From positions 1 to 38,528 of the forward strand of contig CBFIJK010000032.1 in the NCBI GenBank assembly GCA_965662745.1: a stretch of 38,528 bases of DNA, in the 5' to 3' direction. Each line of letters opens with the position of its first letter. Position 1 is the stretch's first letter. Positions 16,005 to 24,072 of the stretch are shown piece by piece. The notes under the pieces are model-generated. The model worked only from the letters and a program-made list of their open reading frames with translations. It ran no database searches and was not told the DNA's origin. Origin of the DNA: Anianibacter sp965662745 (GTDB taxonomy: Bacteria; Pseudomonadota; Alphaproteobacteria; Rhodobacterales; Rhodobacteraceae). The position numbers were made by a program, and so were the translations under genes.

Positions 16005-17224
16005 TGGGCCGCCGTCAGCTTGTCATCACCGTCAACGGTCCCGGAGAGATTGCCGCCTGGCTCTATCCGGTGACCCATGCGCTCAAGGCGCGCGATCCTG
16101 ACCTGTGGATCGGCGTGTGTCTTCTGCCATGCGTGTTTTCCAGCGGGGCGGAGAAGGATGTGCTGTCAGGCTTTGATACCGTGGATGCGGTGACGAGCGT
16201 GTCAGAAAGCTATGCGATCATCCTGAAGAACAAGCGGCTCGCTGGGTATGATCCGACCCTGCCCACCCGGATGCTGCATCTGGGGGGCGAAGTCGTGTTG
16301 TCCCTGCTGATCGCGCGGCGACTGGGCGTCGTCATCGACGCCTATGCCGAGGGGAAGCCCCAGTGGCGGCGATTCTTTGATCGGGTGTTCTATTCGGGGC
16401 TCAACAAGGTGCCGGCCGATCCGAAATCGGAAGTGGTCGGCGAGCTGATGGTCGATGCCGCCGATCTGCGGCGCGGCACGCGGGAAAAAGGCGAGGGCGT
16501 GTCCATCGCGCTCTTTCCCGGATCGCGCGTCGCCATGGCCCGTGATCTTCTGCCGCTTCTGGCGCGGCTAGCCGACGACATGAGCGCCGAGGATCCGCAG
16601 ATCACCTGGATCATGGCGCAGGCGCCTTTCATCCCCGACGATTTTCTGCGCAATTTTCCCGCGCCGCGTGCAGATGCACATTGGCGCGTCAGCTCCCTAC
16701 GGTATCTCGAAGAGGACGGCGCGCGCTACATGGTGACCGAGGCGGGCACACGGCTTCGGGTTCTGCCGGGTGATATCGCCATGGCGCGCGCCGATTACGC
16801 GGTGTCGCTGCCCGGCACGAATACCGGAGAGATGGCGGCGAGCGGTCTGCCCATGGTCGTCGTCTTGCCGACCTACACCGCCGAGGATGCGCCCCTGCCG
16901 GGCCTGGCCGGCCATATCGGGGGCATTCCCCTGATCGGCAAGCCGATCAAGCGGTTCCTTGCACTGAATGCTTTGGGCCGACTTCCGATCCTTGCGCTGC
17001 CGAACCGGCGGGCCGGTCGGAAACTGGTGCCGGAACTTGCCGGTCTGATCACGCAGGACGACATCGCCGAGGCGCTGAAGGGGTTGATGGCGCAGGACCG
17101 GGGCGTTCTGGCGGCAGAACTGCGCACCGCCATGGGCGGCGCGGGCGCGGCGGGGATGGTGGCAGAGCGAGTGTTGAAGGGGTTTGGCCCGGCGCCTTCG
17201 GCGCTGTTTGGGCCAGGTCGATGA
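16004..17224 (+). CDS. Divergent LpxB-like protein
   Basis: A 406-residue protein related to lipid-A-disaccharide synthase (GT19), which joins UDP-diacylglucosamine to lipid X. The C-terminal nucleotide-sugar half shows ALFPGSRVAMARDLLPLL near 169 and the diagnostic LPGTNTGEMAASGLPMVVVL near 269. The N-terminus has VNGPGEIAAWLYPVTHALK in place of the LpxB 'GExSGD' motif. This is the second LpxB-superfamily gene of the operon, and the two differ clearly in sequence. It ends the operon; no good terminator follows. Likely role: joining or extending sugar units of the exported glycolipid. Whether it can make a beta-1,6 disaccharide is open. Confidence 0.82.
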   Translation: MGRRQLVITVNGPGEIAAWLYPVTHALKARDPDLWIGVCLLPCVFSSGAEKDVLSGFDTVDAVTSVSESYAIILKNKRLAGYDPTLPTRMLHLGGEVVLSLLIARRLGVVIDAYAEGKPQWRRFFDRVFYSGLNKVPADPKSEVVGELMVDAADLRRGTREKGEGVSIALFPGSRVAMARDLLPLLARLADDMSAEDPQITWIMAQAPFIPDDFLRNFPAPRADAHWRVSSLRYLEEDGARYMVTEAGTRLRVLPGDIAMARADYAVSLPGTNTGEMAASGLPMVVVLPTYTAEDAPLPGLAGHIGGIPLIGKPIKRFLALNALGRLPILALPNRRAGRKLVPELAGLITQDDIAEALKGLMAQDRGVLAAELRTAMGGAGAAGMVAERVLKGFGPAPSALFGPGR

Positions 17225-17329
17225 GTGATGGACCTGGATTGACTTGAGTTACTTCCGACAGTCCTTCCTGCCGGTTAGACCTGCCAACCTCCGCTTCTCA
17301 TGTCCGCGCCATTCCACTACGCTTCGCCC

Positions 17330-18625
17330 ATGACCGACGCCTCTGCCCTTGAAACCCTGCTTCTGGCCGAAATCGACGCGCGGCGAGAGGATCTGGTGCG
17401 GCTGACCCAGGATCTTATCCGCATCCCCACGCTGAACCCGCCGGGCAAGCACTACCGCGAGATTTGTGACTACCTGGGCGAGCGTCTGGCGCGGGCTGGG
17501 TTTCGCACGGACTATATCCGCGCCAAGGGCGCCCCTGGCGACAGCGACACCTATCCGCGCTGGAATATCGTGGCGCGGCGGGAAGGGTCCGCGCCGGGCG
17601 AGTGCGTGCATTTCAACAGCCATACCGATGTCGTCGAGATCGGCCATGGCTGGACGGTGGATCCCTTCGGAGGCGAGGTGAAGGACGGCCGGGTTTACGG
17701 GCGCGGGGCCTGCGACATGAAAGGTGGCCTTGCCGCGAGCATCGTGGCGGCCGAGGCGTTCCTTGCGGTCTGCCCGGATTTTCAGGGCGCGATCGAAATC
17801 AGCGGTACGGCGGACGAGGAATCGGGCGGTTATGGCGGGGTCGCGCATCTGGCCAAAGAAGGCTGGTTCGCGCCTGACCGCGTGCAGCACGTCATCATCC
17901 CCGAGCCATTGAACAAGGATCGCATCTGCCTTGGCCATCGCGGGGTCTGGTGGGCCGAGATCGAAACCCATGGCCGCATCGCGCACGGCTCCATGCCGTT
18001 TCTCGGCGACAGCGCGATCCGGCATATGGGTGCGGTGCTGGAGCAGATCGAAGACGTCATCTACCCGCGCCTGTCCGAAAAGCGCACCGAGATGCCGGTC
18101 GTGCCGGAACAGGCGCGGCAATCGACGCTGAACATCAACTCGATTCACGGCGGAGAGCGCGAACCCGAGGACGGCTATGACGGGCTGCCCGCGCCCAATG
18201 TCGCCGACCGCTGCCGCATCGTGATCGACCGGCGATACCTGATCGAGGAAGACCTGTCCGAGGTGAAAGCCGAGATCGCCGCGATCCTCGACGGGCTTAA
18301 AGCCTCGCGCCCCGGGTTCGCCTATGAAATACGCGATCTCTTCGAGGTGATCCCGACAATGACAGACCGTGACGCGCCCATCGTGCGCACGGTGGCGGAT
18401 GCGATCCAGCGCGTTCTGGGGCAGGGGCCGCAATACGTCGTCTCGCCCGGCACCTACGATCAAAAACACATCGACCGGATCGGCAGGCTGTCCAATTGCA
18501 TCGCCTACGGTCCGGGCATTCTGGACCTCGCGCATCAGCCCGATGAATGGGTCGGGATTGACGATATGGTCGACAGCGCCAAGGTCATGGCGGTCGCGCT
18601 TGGCGCACTGCTGCCGCGCCGCTGA
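17330..18625 (+). CDS. M20-family metalloamidohydrolase (ArgE/DapE type)
   Basis: A 431-residue zinc-dependent amidohydrolase of the acetylornithine deacetylase/succinyl-diaminopimelate desuccinylase family. Metal and catalytic residues are visible in order: HFNSHTDVV (His, Asp), GACDMKGG (bridging Asp), DEESGG (general base and ligand Glu), IIPEPLN (Glu) and the late His in LDLAHQPDEWV. The dimerisation lid lies between about 205 and 320. The start is ATG 17330 or 17300; neither has a clear ribosome site. It opens a run with a peptide-type ABC importer, so it may hydrolyse the imported N-acyl or peptide substrate. The specific substrate cannot be read from sequence, so I give no gene name. 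Confidence 0.88.
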   Translation: MTDASALETLLLAEIDARREDLVRLTQDLIRIPTLNPPGKHYREICDYLGERLARAGFRTDYIRAKGAPGDSDTYPRWNIVARREGSAPGECVHFNSHTDVVEIGHGWTVDPFGGEVKDGRVYGRGACDMKGGLAASIVAAEAFLAVCPDFQGAIEISGTADEESGGYGGVAHLAKEGWFAPDRVQHVIIPEPLNKDRICLGHRGVWWAEIETHGRIAHGSMPFLGDSAIRHMGAVLEQIEDVIYPRLSEKRTEMPVVPEQARQSTLNINSIHGGEREPEDGYDGLPAPNVADRCRIVIDRRYLIEEDLSEVKAEIAAILDGLKASRPGFAYEIRDLFEVIPTMTDRDAPIVRTVADAIQRVLGQGPQYVVSPGTYDQKHIDRIGRLSNCIAYGPGILDLAHQPDEWVGIDDMVDSAKVMAVALGALLPRR

Positions 18626-18675
18626 CGGAACGTGCGGCCCCCTCGCGGCATTGAGCCGGGGAACGCGAGGGAACA

Positions 18676-19287
18676 ATGTTCGAATGGATACAGCAGAATA
18701 GCGAGGCCTTGCAGCTCGGCAGCTCGATCATCATGACTGTCGTGTGGGTGGTCTACCTGGAGCTCTTGTTACGCAGTTTCGCCCGCCAGCGCCGCAGCAT
18801 GGTTCTGATCAACCTGGGGGCTGGATCTGGTTTGGGCGCGCGCTGCTTCGTGTCGAACCTCGGGTTCGATCCGATTTACGTGATCGACATCTTCGTGACG
18901 CTGTCTTTCGCGGACGGGTCGGACTGCAAGACTTTCATCACCGACCGCAGCGAAATCGCGGCAGAGGACCTGAACGCGCCCTCGGACGGGACCAATCAGG
19001 GGCCGCTGAAATCCGGCGAATATGTCGACATCGGCAGCCTTGGCGACGTGATGATGCGCGTGCGAAAGGCGATCGACCCCGAGATCGAGTTGAAGAACGT
19101 GGACCAGATCGACCTTTGCGTCATCGCGGCGGCGGCGTCTTCCAGCTCTTACGTGATCGCGCACCGGACCTATGACGTCAAAGGCGATGCCCGCGAAGAG
19201 CTGATCCCGCAGCGCGCCACAACGTCCCAGGTGCGCACGCCCTGGGGGCGCCGGAAATTCCTTGTCGAGATGCGCCGTCGCTACTGA
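18676..19287 (+). CDS. Membrane-anchored protein of unknown function
   Basis: A 203-residue protein I do not recognise. One transmembrane helix lies at about residues 14-33 (LGSSIIMTVVWVVYLELLL), followed by a basic stretch (RSFARQRR), so the soluble remainder should be cytoplasmic. The remainder is mixed alpha/beta with an acidic middle (about 75-110) and a basic C-terminus (WGRRKFLVEMRRRY). The start is well supported by GAGGGAA seven bases before the ATG. It lies 50 bases after the M20 gene and 79 bases before the binding-protein gene, so it may share their transcript. No function is proposed. Confidence 0.7.
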   Translation: MFEWIQQNSEALQLGSSIIMTVVWVVYLELLLRSFARQRRSMVLINLGAGSGLGARCFVSNLGFDPIYVIDIFVTLSFADGSDCKTFITDRSEIAAEDLNAPSDGTNQGPLKSGEYVDIGSLGDVMMRVRKAIDPEIELKNVDQIDLCVIAAAASSSSYVIAHRTYDVKGDAREELIPQRATTSQVRTPWGRRKFLVEMRRRY

Positions 19288-19366
19288 TCCGAACGCGGGG
19301 CTTGGAATGCGGGGCAAGGTCGTGCCTAATGCATCAGGAATTCTGCCTGAGGGAGGGCCTCGCCCA

Positions 19367-20839
19367 ATGTTTACCCGTTTTTCGACCACCGCCGCCGCCA
19401 TCGCGCTGCTTGCCGCGCCGGGTTTTGCGCAGCAGACGGACATCACCATCGGCATGGGGCTTGAGCCGCCGAACCTTGATCCCACGGGCGGCGCCGCTGC
19501 CGCGATCGACGAGGTGGTCTATGCCAATGTCTTCGAGGGACTGACGCAGTACAATCCCGATGGTTCGATATCGCCCGCGCTCGCCGAAAGCTGGGAGATC
19601 AGCGAGGACGGCGCGGAATATACCTTCACTCTTCAGGACGGCGTAATGTTCCACGACGGCAGCGCCTTCACTGCCGAGGACGTGGTCTTCACCTATGATC
19701 GCGCGCGGGCCGAGGATTCGACCAATGCGCAAAAGGCGCTGTTCTCGGGCATCGAAAGCGTAGAGGCGGTGGATGACACGACCGTCCGCGTTACGCTGTC
19801 CGGCCCCGATGGCGCTTTTCTGACCAAGATGGCCTGGGGCGATGCGGTGATCGTCGATCCCGCCAGCGCCGAGACCAACGCCACAAACCCCGTCGGCACC
19901 GGACCGTTCCGGTTCTCGGACTGGGTGCAGGGCGACCGGGTAGAGCTGGTACGCAACGAGGACTACTGGGGCGAGCCTGCGGCCCTTGGCGAGGCGACGT
20001 TCAAGTTCATCTCGGACCCGACCGCCGCTTTTGCCGCGCTGATGGCCGAGGATGTGGACGCCTTCCCGATCTTCCCCGCGCCCGAAACGCTCGCGCAGTT
20101 CGAAAGCGACCCGCGCTTCAAGCTGGTGATCGGATCGACCGAGGGTGAGACGATCCTTGCAATGAACAACCAATCGGACGCGCTGTCGGATGTGCGGGTG
20201 CGCCGGGCGCTGGCCCATGCGATCAATCGGCAGGACATCATCGACGGGGCCATGTTCGGCTATGGCACGCCCATCGGCACCCATTTTGCGCCGCACCACC
20301 CCGACTATGTCGATCTGACGGATCGCTCGGCCTATGACCCGGAACGCGCTGTCCAGCTTCTCGAAGAGGCGGGCGTGGATGATCTGACGCTGACGCTGAA
20401 ACTGCCGCCCCCCGCCTATGCGCGCCGCGGCGGAGAGATCATCGCGGCGCAATTGCGCGACGTCGGGATCCAGACCCAGATCGAGAATCTCGAATGGGCG
20501 CAATGGCTGGAGACCGTGTTCAAGGGCAAGGATTTCGACCTGACCATTGTCAGCCATACCGAACCGATGGACATCAACATCTACGCCCGGCCCGATTACT
20601 ATTTTCAGTATGACAATCCAGCCTTTCAGGATCTGATTGCGCGGATCGACACCGAAAGCGATCCGAACGTGCGCTCTGGCCTTCTGCAAGAGGCGCAAGA
20701 GGTGATCGCGAACGATTACGTCAACGGCTACCTCTTCCAGCTGGCCAAGACGGGTGTCGCCAATGCCAAGATCGAAGGCCTGTGGGAAAATGCGCCCACT
20801 CAGGCCAATGACCTGACGGATGTGCGCTGGACGGACTAG
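19367..20839 (+). CDS. ABC transporter substrate-binding protein, family 5 (peptide/nickel type)
   Basis: A 490-residue periplasmic binding protein. The signal peptide MFTRFSTTAAAIALLAAPGFA ends at a cut before QQTD, and the ATG at 19367 has GAGGGAGGG (19349-19357) upstream. Family 5 signatures are clear: EPPNLDPT, ANVFEGLTQYNPDGSISPALAESW near 56-82, and the RRALAHAINRQDI segment near 281. It captures peptide-like or other amide solutes for the permeases at 23131-24887. Those permeases are unexpectedly 2.3 kb away, beyond a minus-strand gene and a cytochrome gene. A strong hairpin follows the stop. Ligand not predictable. Confidence 0.92.
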   Translation: MFTRFSTTAAAIALLAAPGFAQQTDITIGMGLEPPNLDPTGGAAAAIDEVVYANVFEGLTQYNPDGSISPALAESWEISEDGAEYTFTLQDGVMFHDGSAFTAEDVVFTYDRARAEDSTNAQKALFSGIESVEAVDDTTVRVTLSGPDGAFLTKMAWGDAVIVDPASAETNATNPVGTGPFRFSDWVQGDRVELVRNEDYWGEPAALGEATFKFISDPTAAFAALMAEDVDAFPIFPAPETLAQFESDPRFKLVIGSTEGETILAMNNQSDALSDVRVRRALAHAINRQDIIDGAMFGYGTPIGTHFAPHHPDYVDLTDRSAYDPERAVQLLEEAGVDDLTLTLKLPPPAYARRGGEIIAAQLRDVGIQTQIENLEWAQWLETVFKGKDFDLTIVSHTEPMDINIYARPDYYFQYDNPAFQDLIARIDTESDPNVRSGLLQEAQEVIANDYVNGYLFQLAKTGVANAKIEGLWENAPTQANDLTDVRWTD

Positions 20840-20858
20840 GGTTCTGCGCTGATCCTTG

Positions 20859-20887
20859 AGACGCCGGGCGCGATTGGCCCGGCGTCT
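20859..20887. terminator. Hairpin terminator between converging genes
   Basis: AGACGCCGGGC (20859-20869) and GCCCGGCGTCT (20877-20887) form a perfect 11-bp stem with a 7-base loop, between the converging binding-protein and toxin-like genes. Only a short T-run (GTTT) follows on the plus strand. Probably bidirectional. Confidence 0.7.
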
Positions 20888-20904
20888 TGCGTTTCGCGGC
20901 GCGC

Positions 20905-22251
20905 TCAGGCGGCCTGCGCGAGGCCCTCGTCCCAAAGCGACAGCGTGCGAGCGACATCGCCGCATTCGAGATTGAGGTGATGGCTCATCTGCTGGACCCG
21001 CCAGGCGTACATCGTGTCGAAATGATCGGGGTCGACTTTGATGCGTTTCGCATTGTTGACCGATGGCTGGTACGTGTCGTGCGACGTGAAGTGCATCTCC
21101 ATGAGCCCTTCTTTCGTGATGAGGGCTAGCCGGTCCTTCAGCATTTCCTCATAGGTTTGCGCTAGATGCTTGCGGTAGATCGCGGCGCGCTCGGCCCAGG
21201 TGTTTCGGGAATAGGCGGCCTCGCCCTCGATCATTCCGATGGCGCGAAAGAGTGTCAGTTGTTCGGTCGCGGCCTGGTTGAAGACGGGCAGCCCCGGGCG
21301 GGCGTTGGCGCTGGTGGTCAGCGCGCCGATGCAGTCGTCGTATTTCGAGATCGCCGCCAAGAGAAGCGTCTTGAGTTCATCGTCGCTTAGGCTTGCCTCA
21401 TCGACCCGTGTCGCCAGCCGCGCGGAATTGAGAACGCCCATGGCATCGGTGATGTTGTCGGCCACAAGCTCTTCGCGCACGATCTGCTTCATCGCCTTCA
21501 CGAGGGCTTTGTAAAGCTCTTCAGTGGCGTTCTGGTCCGGAAAGATACCGATCATCTTGCCAAGCGCGTCGATCTTCGCCGTGGCGGTCGCGCCGGCCAT
21601 CGGAATGTCTTCGGAACGTGGCACGGCAAGCTTGAAATAGTTGTTATCGCGAATGTCCTCGGCCAGCGAAAAGCCTGGTGTCGGGGTCGAGGACAGTTCC
21701 TGCACGCCCGCGCGGATCAGTTTCCAGTGGCAGAGCTGCGAGGCTTCGAGGTGCTGCTGGGTGGCGGAATCGTTGCGCGGTGTGCCATCCCGGACGGCGA
21801 GATAGCCTTGGGTCTTGGCGTTGCGGAAGGTGAATGTGCCGTGGTCGACCTCTTCCATCTCCCAAAGCGAAGAGGCCATGCGCGGGCCGGGAAGGCTGTC
21901 TTCGACCTCGCCCACCTTCATGTTCCGATCATAGGCGATGGTGGCGATGGAGTGCGGTGAATAGGTCTGGCAAATCTCGCGCTTGTCTGTGGTCTTGTCG
22001 TGGCTGACGCAGATCGAAAGGCCGGTGCGCTTGGACGACAGTTCCACATGACCGCCAAGCCACTGGACCGAGAACTTGAACGCCTCGTTATAGTCGCCGG
22101 GTTTTCCGAAACGGGTGTATCCATTGATTGTCGTGCCCGGCGACATGCCGCCGCTTTCACTGGCATAGCTGTTGGTGGCGAGCGCGGTCCCCGTCACGGC
22201 GTTCACGAGGTAGTAATGGGCGTGGGTATGATCTGGGGTATGATCTGACAT
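20905..22251 (-). CDS. Beta-trefoil (ricin-like) plus Cry delta-endotoxin domain I-like protein
   Basis: A 448-residue protein without signal peptide or transmembrane segment. Residues about 12-180 read as a ricin-type beta-trefoil lectin: HYYLVNAVTGTALATNSY, then repeated strands ending TFTFRNAKTQGYLAV and QLCHWKLI. Residues about 225-390 are all-helical and resemble domain I of Cry toxins: a helix with MKQIVREELVADN, then LPVFNQAATEQLTLFRAIG, the place where Cry proteins have their central helix 5 (LPvyaQAANLHLxLLRD), then AIYRKHLAQTYEEML. Cry domains II and III are missing. ATG 22249-22251 is preferred over a TTG 11 codons upstream. It interrupts a peptide transporter locus. The trefoil call is fairly good; the Cry-like call is pattern-based and needs a profile or structure search. 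Confidence 0.65.
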   Translation of the reverse strand: MSDHTPDHTHAHYYLVNAVTGTALATNSYASESGGMSPGTTINGYTRFGKPGDYNEAFKFSVQWLGGHVELSSKRTGLSICVSHDKTTDKREICQTYSPHSIATIAYDRNMKVGEVEDSLPGPRMASSLWEMEEVDHGTFTFRNAKTQGYLAVRDGTPRNDSATQQHLEASQLCHWKLIRAGVQELSSTPTPGFSLAEDIRDNNYFKLAVPRSEDIPMAGATATAKIDALGKMIGIFPDQNATEELYKALVKAMKQIVREELVADNITDAMGVLNSARLATRVDEASLSDDELKTLLLAAISKYDDCIGALTTSANARPGLPVFNQAATEQLTLFRAIGMIEGEAAYSRNTWAERAAIYRKHLAQTYEEMLKDRLALITKEGLMEMHFTSHDTYQPSVNNAKRIKVDPDHFDTMYAWRVQQMSHHLNLECGDVARTLSLWDEGLAQAA

Positions 22252-22462
22252 GGAATGACTTTCAAAAAGGGCTTGGGACCGCAAAAATGCGCGGGTCCGT
22301 GCAACCGGGCAAGCCTGCGCGGAGGGGGTTTGTCGATCAAGGCAATTCGCGTCTTGCGGGTGTTTGGTTTCGGTATGAGATGGAGCGCGCTGTCGCGCGC
22401 GTTACATATCCGGGACGCGGCCCGCGCTTGCGCGCGGATCCTGGCCCGGCGCCAGCGGCGCG

Positions 22463-22482
22463 AAGTATTTGGAGAACCAAAG
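22463..22482 (-). repeat. Copy 2 of the repeat motif (inverted)
   Basis: The plus strand reads AAGTATTTGGAGAACCAAAG, the inverted and slightly varied form of the 19-base motif at 6608. A short stem CTGGC/GCCAG (22441-22455) precedes it. It lies within the 281-base gap between the toxin-like gene and the cytochrome gene. That gap otherwise holds only the minus-strand promoter region and the micro-ORF at 22484. Confidence 0.55.
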
Positions 22483-22483
22483 G

Positions 22484-22528
22484 ATGAAGGGATCCTGGAA
22501 ACATTTTTCCCGTTCCCTGCGTGGTTGA
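22484..22528 (+). CDS. Possible 14-residue leader peptide or micro-ORF
   Basis: ATG at 22484 encodes MKGSWKHFSRSLRG and stops at 22526-22528, four bases before the cytochrome ATG. GGAG (22471-22474) lies nine bases upstream, inside the repeat motif, which makes a decent ribosome site. It could be a translated leader coupled to the cytochrome b561 gene, or a chance reading. There is nothing to show that it is conserved. Confidence 0.3.
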   Translation: MKGSWKHFSRSLRG

Positions 22529-22532
22529 CGGC

Positions 22533-23081
22533 ATGACTTGGCAGAAATTCCTTCCAACCCGGCGCGGCTATCTCAAGGTGCTGCATTGGTCCGTCGTGCC
22601 GCTGTTCGCATGGTTCACATTTATCACCCCGGCCCATGTGACCGAGTGGGGGAAATGGGCCGTCGAGATGCATTCTGTCTTTGGGCTGATTTTCGTCACG
22701 CTGGCATTGATCTGGACCGGAGATTACCTCTGGCGCGGACTTGCGGGCCGTCCTGGGCCGAAGCTGCAACGGGGCTGGCGTCGGCTGCATTGGTGGATGC
22801 ACCGGGTGATTGTCTGGGGGCTGTTCGGTGTGGCGCTGACGGGTTTTGCGCTCGGCCTGACGTCCTCTCGGCTCTTGATGGCGGGAGGGATCGTGCCGAT
22901 TGCGCCGCCCTTGGGCCTGCCGCGGGCGAACGAGATCGCGGGGATCGTGCATTCGGTGGAGTTCTACGGGCTTGGGATCGTGATCCTTGGTCATGCGACG
23001 TTTCACATCTGGCGGCATTTCAGGCTGCGCGACAACGCGTTGCGGATCATGATGCCAAAGGCGTTGCATCGCTTCCTGTAG
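22533..23081 (+). CDS. Cytochrome b561-family (bacterial/Ni-hydrogenase type) membrane protein
   Basis: A 182-residue four-helix membrane cytochrome that passes electrons across or within the inner membrane through haem b. Hydrophobic segments lie at about 19-37, 49-67, 91-110 and 137-160. Candidate haem-ligand histidines: LHWSVVPLF (helix 1), EMHSVFGLIF (helix 2), LHWWMHRVIVW (helix 3), and IVHSVEFYG with GHATFHIWRHF (helix 4). The ATG at 22533 is used; a GTG at 22521 is possible. No redox partner is encoded nearby, and it has no obvious link to the peptide transporter that follows 49 bases later. Confidence 0.85.
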   Translation: MTWQKFLPTRRGYLKVLHWSVVPLFAWFTFITPAHVTEWGKWAVEMHSVFGLIFVTLALIWTGDYLWRGLAGRPGPKLQRGWRRLHWWMHRVIVWGLFGVALTGFALGLTSSRLLMAGGIVPIAPPLGLPRANEIAGIVHSVEFYGLGIVILGHATFHIWRHFRLRDNALRIMMPKALHRFL

Positions 23082-23130
23082 GCACCTCATTCTGTTAGCG
23101 CCCCGCGCCTGCCTCGGCTAGGAAGGGGGC

Positions 23131-24072
23131 ATGGTGCGGTTTCTTCTGTCCCGGCTGCTCTCGCTATTCCTGTCGCTGGTGGTCGCCAGCGTGGTGATTT
23201 TCGTCGTGGTCGAACTGGTGCCCGGCGATCCTGCTGCCTTCATGCTGGGGCTGAATGCGACGCCTGAGGCGGTGGCGGCGCTGCGCGCGGATCTGGGGCT
23301 GAACGGCGATCCTGTGACACGATATTTCGACTGGATCACCGGTTTGCTGCGCGGAGATTTCGGGACGTCCTACACCTACCGTGTGCCGGTGACCGAACTC
23401 GTCGCGGCGCGTTTGTGGGTTTCCTTGCCCTTGACGCTCTATGCCTTGTGCCTGTCGACGGCGATTGCGGTTCCGGTGGGCCTGTTGGCGGCGGCGCGGC
23501 GCGGGGGGCCTGCCGATTACGCGATCATGGGCGCGACGCAGCTGGGCATCGCGGTGCCGAATTTCTGGTTCGCGATGCTCTTGGTGCTGCTGTTCGCGAT
23601 CACCTACCGGGTGTTTCCGTCGGGGGGCTTTCCGGGATGGGAGGACGGGGTCTGGCCCGCGATGCGCGCCTTGACTTTGCCTGCCGTCGCGCTTGCGCTG
23701 CCGCAGGCGTCGATCCTGGCGCGGGTCATGCGGTCGGCCCTTATCGAGACGCTGGGGCAGGACTATATCCGCACCGCGCGCGCCAAGGGGCTGACGGGCG
23801 GGCAGACGGTGCGCGGGCACGCGTTTCGCAATGCGCTGATTCCGGTGATGACGATCCTCGGGCTGCAGTTTTCCTTCTTGCTGGCGGGCGCGATCATCAT
23901 CGAGAACGTGTTCTTCCTGCCGGGCCTCGGGCGGCTGATTTTTCAGGGGATCACGCAGCGCGACCTAATCGTGGTGGAATCGGTCGTCATGCTGCTGGTC
24001 TTCGCGGTGATCCTTGTGACCTTCCTTGTGGACATGGCCTACGCGCTCGTTGATCCGAGGTTGCGGCGATGA
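23131..24072 (+). CDS. ABC transporter permease, DppB/OppB type
   Basis: A 313-residue inner-membrane permease with six expected helices. The N-terminus FLLSRLLSLFLSLVVASVVIF and the early periplasmic motif LVPGDPAAFMLG are diagnostic for the DppB half of peptide-type importers. The EAA loop that docks the ATPase is seen at DYIRTARAKGLTGGQTV (about 210-226). It is the first of three genes coupled by ATGA overlaps (permease, permease, fused ATPase). It should form the channel with the next gene and accept substrate from the binding protein at 19367. Confidence 0.92.
   Translation: MVRFLLSRLLSLFLSLVVASVVIFVVVELVPGDPAAFMLGLNATPEAVAALRADLGLNGDPVTRYFDWITGLLRGDFGTSYTYRVPVTELVAARLWVSLPLTLYALCLSTAIAVPVGLLAAARRGGPADYAIMGATQLGIAVPNFWFAMLLVLLFAITYRVFPSGGFPGWEDGVWPAMRALTLPAVALALPQASILARVMRSALIETLGQDYIRTARAKGLTGGQTVRGHAFRNALIPVMTILGLQFSFLLAGAIIIENVFFLPGLGRLIFQGITQRDLIVVESVVMLLVFAVILVTFLVDMAYALVDPRLRR

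Noticed and set aside
17239..17268. TTGACT as a promoter for the M20 gene
   Set aside because: The -35-like hexamer has no acceptable -10 at 16-18 bases; not strong enough to list.
19334..20965. 543-codon minus-strand open frame across the binding-protein gene
   Set aside because: Fully antisense to a gene with clear signal peptide and family 5 motifs; Arg/His-rich composition typical of a shadow.
22252..22284. Upstream TTG start for the toxin-like gene
   Set aside because: The extra 11 residues have no ribosome site before them; the ATG at 22251 begins shortly before the trefoil domain.
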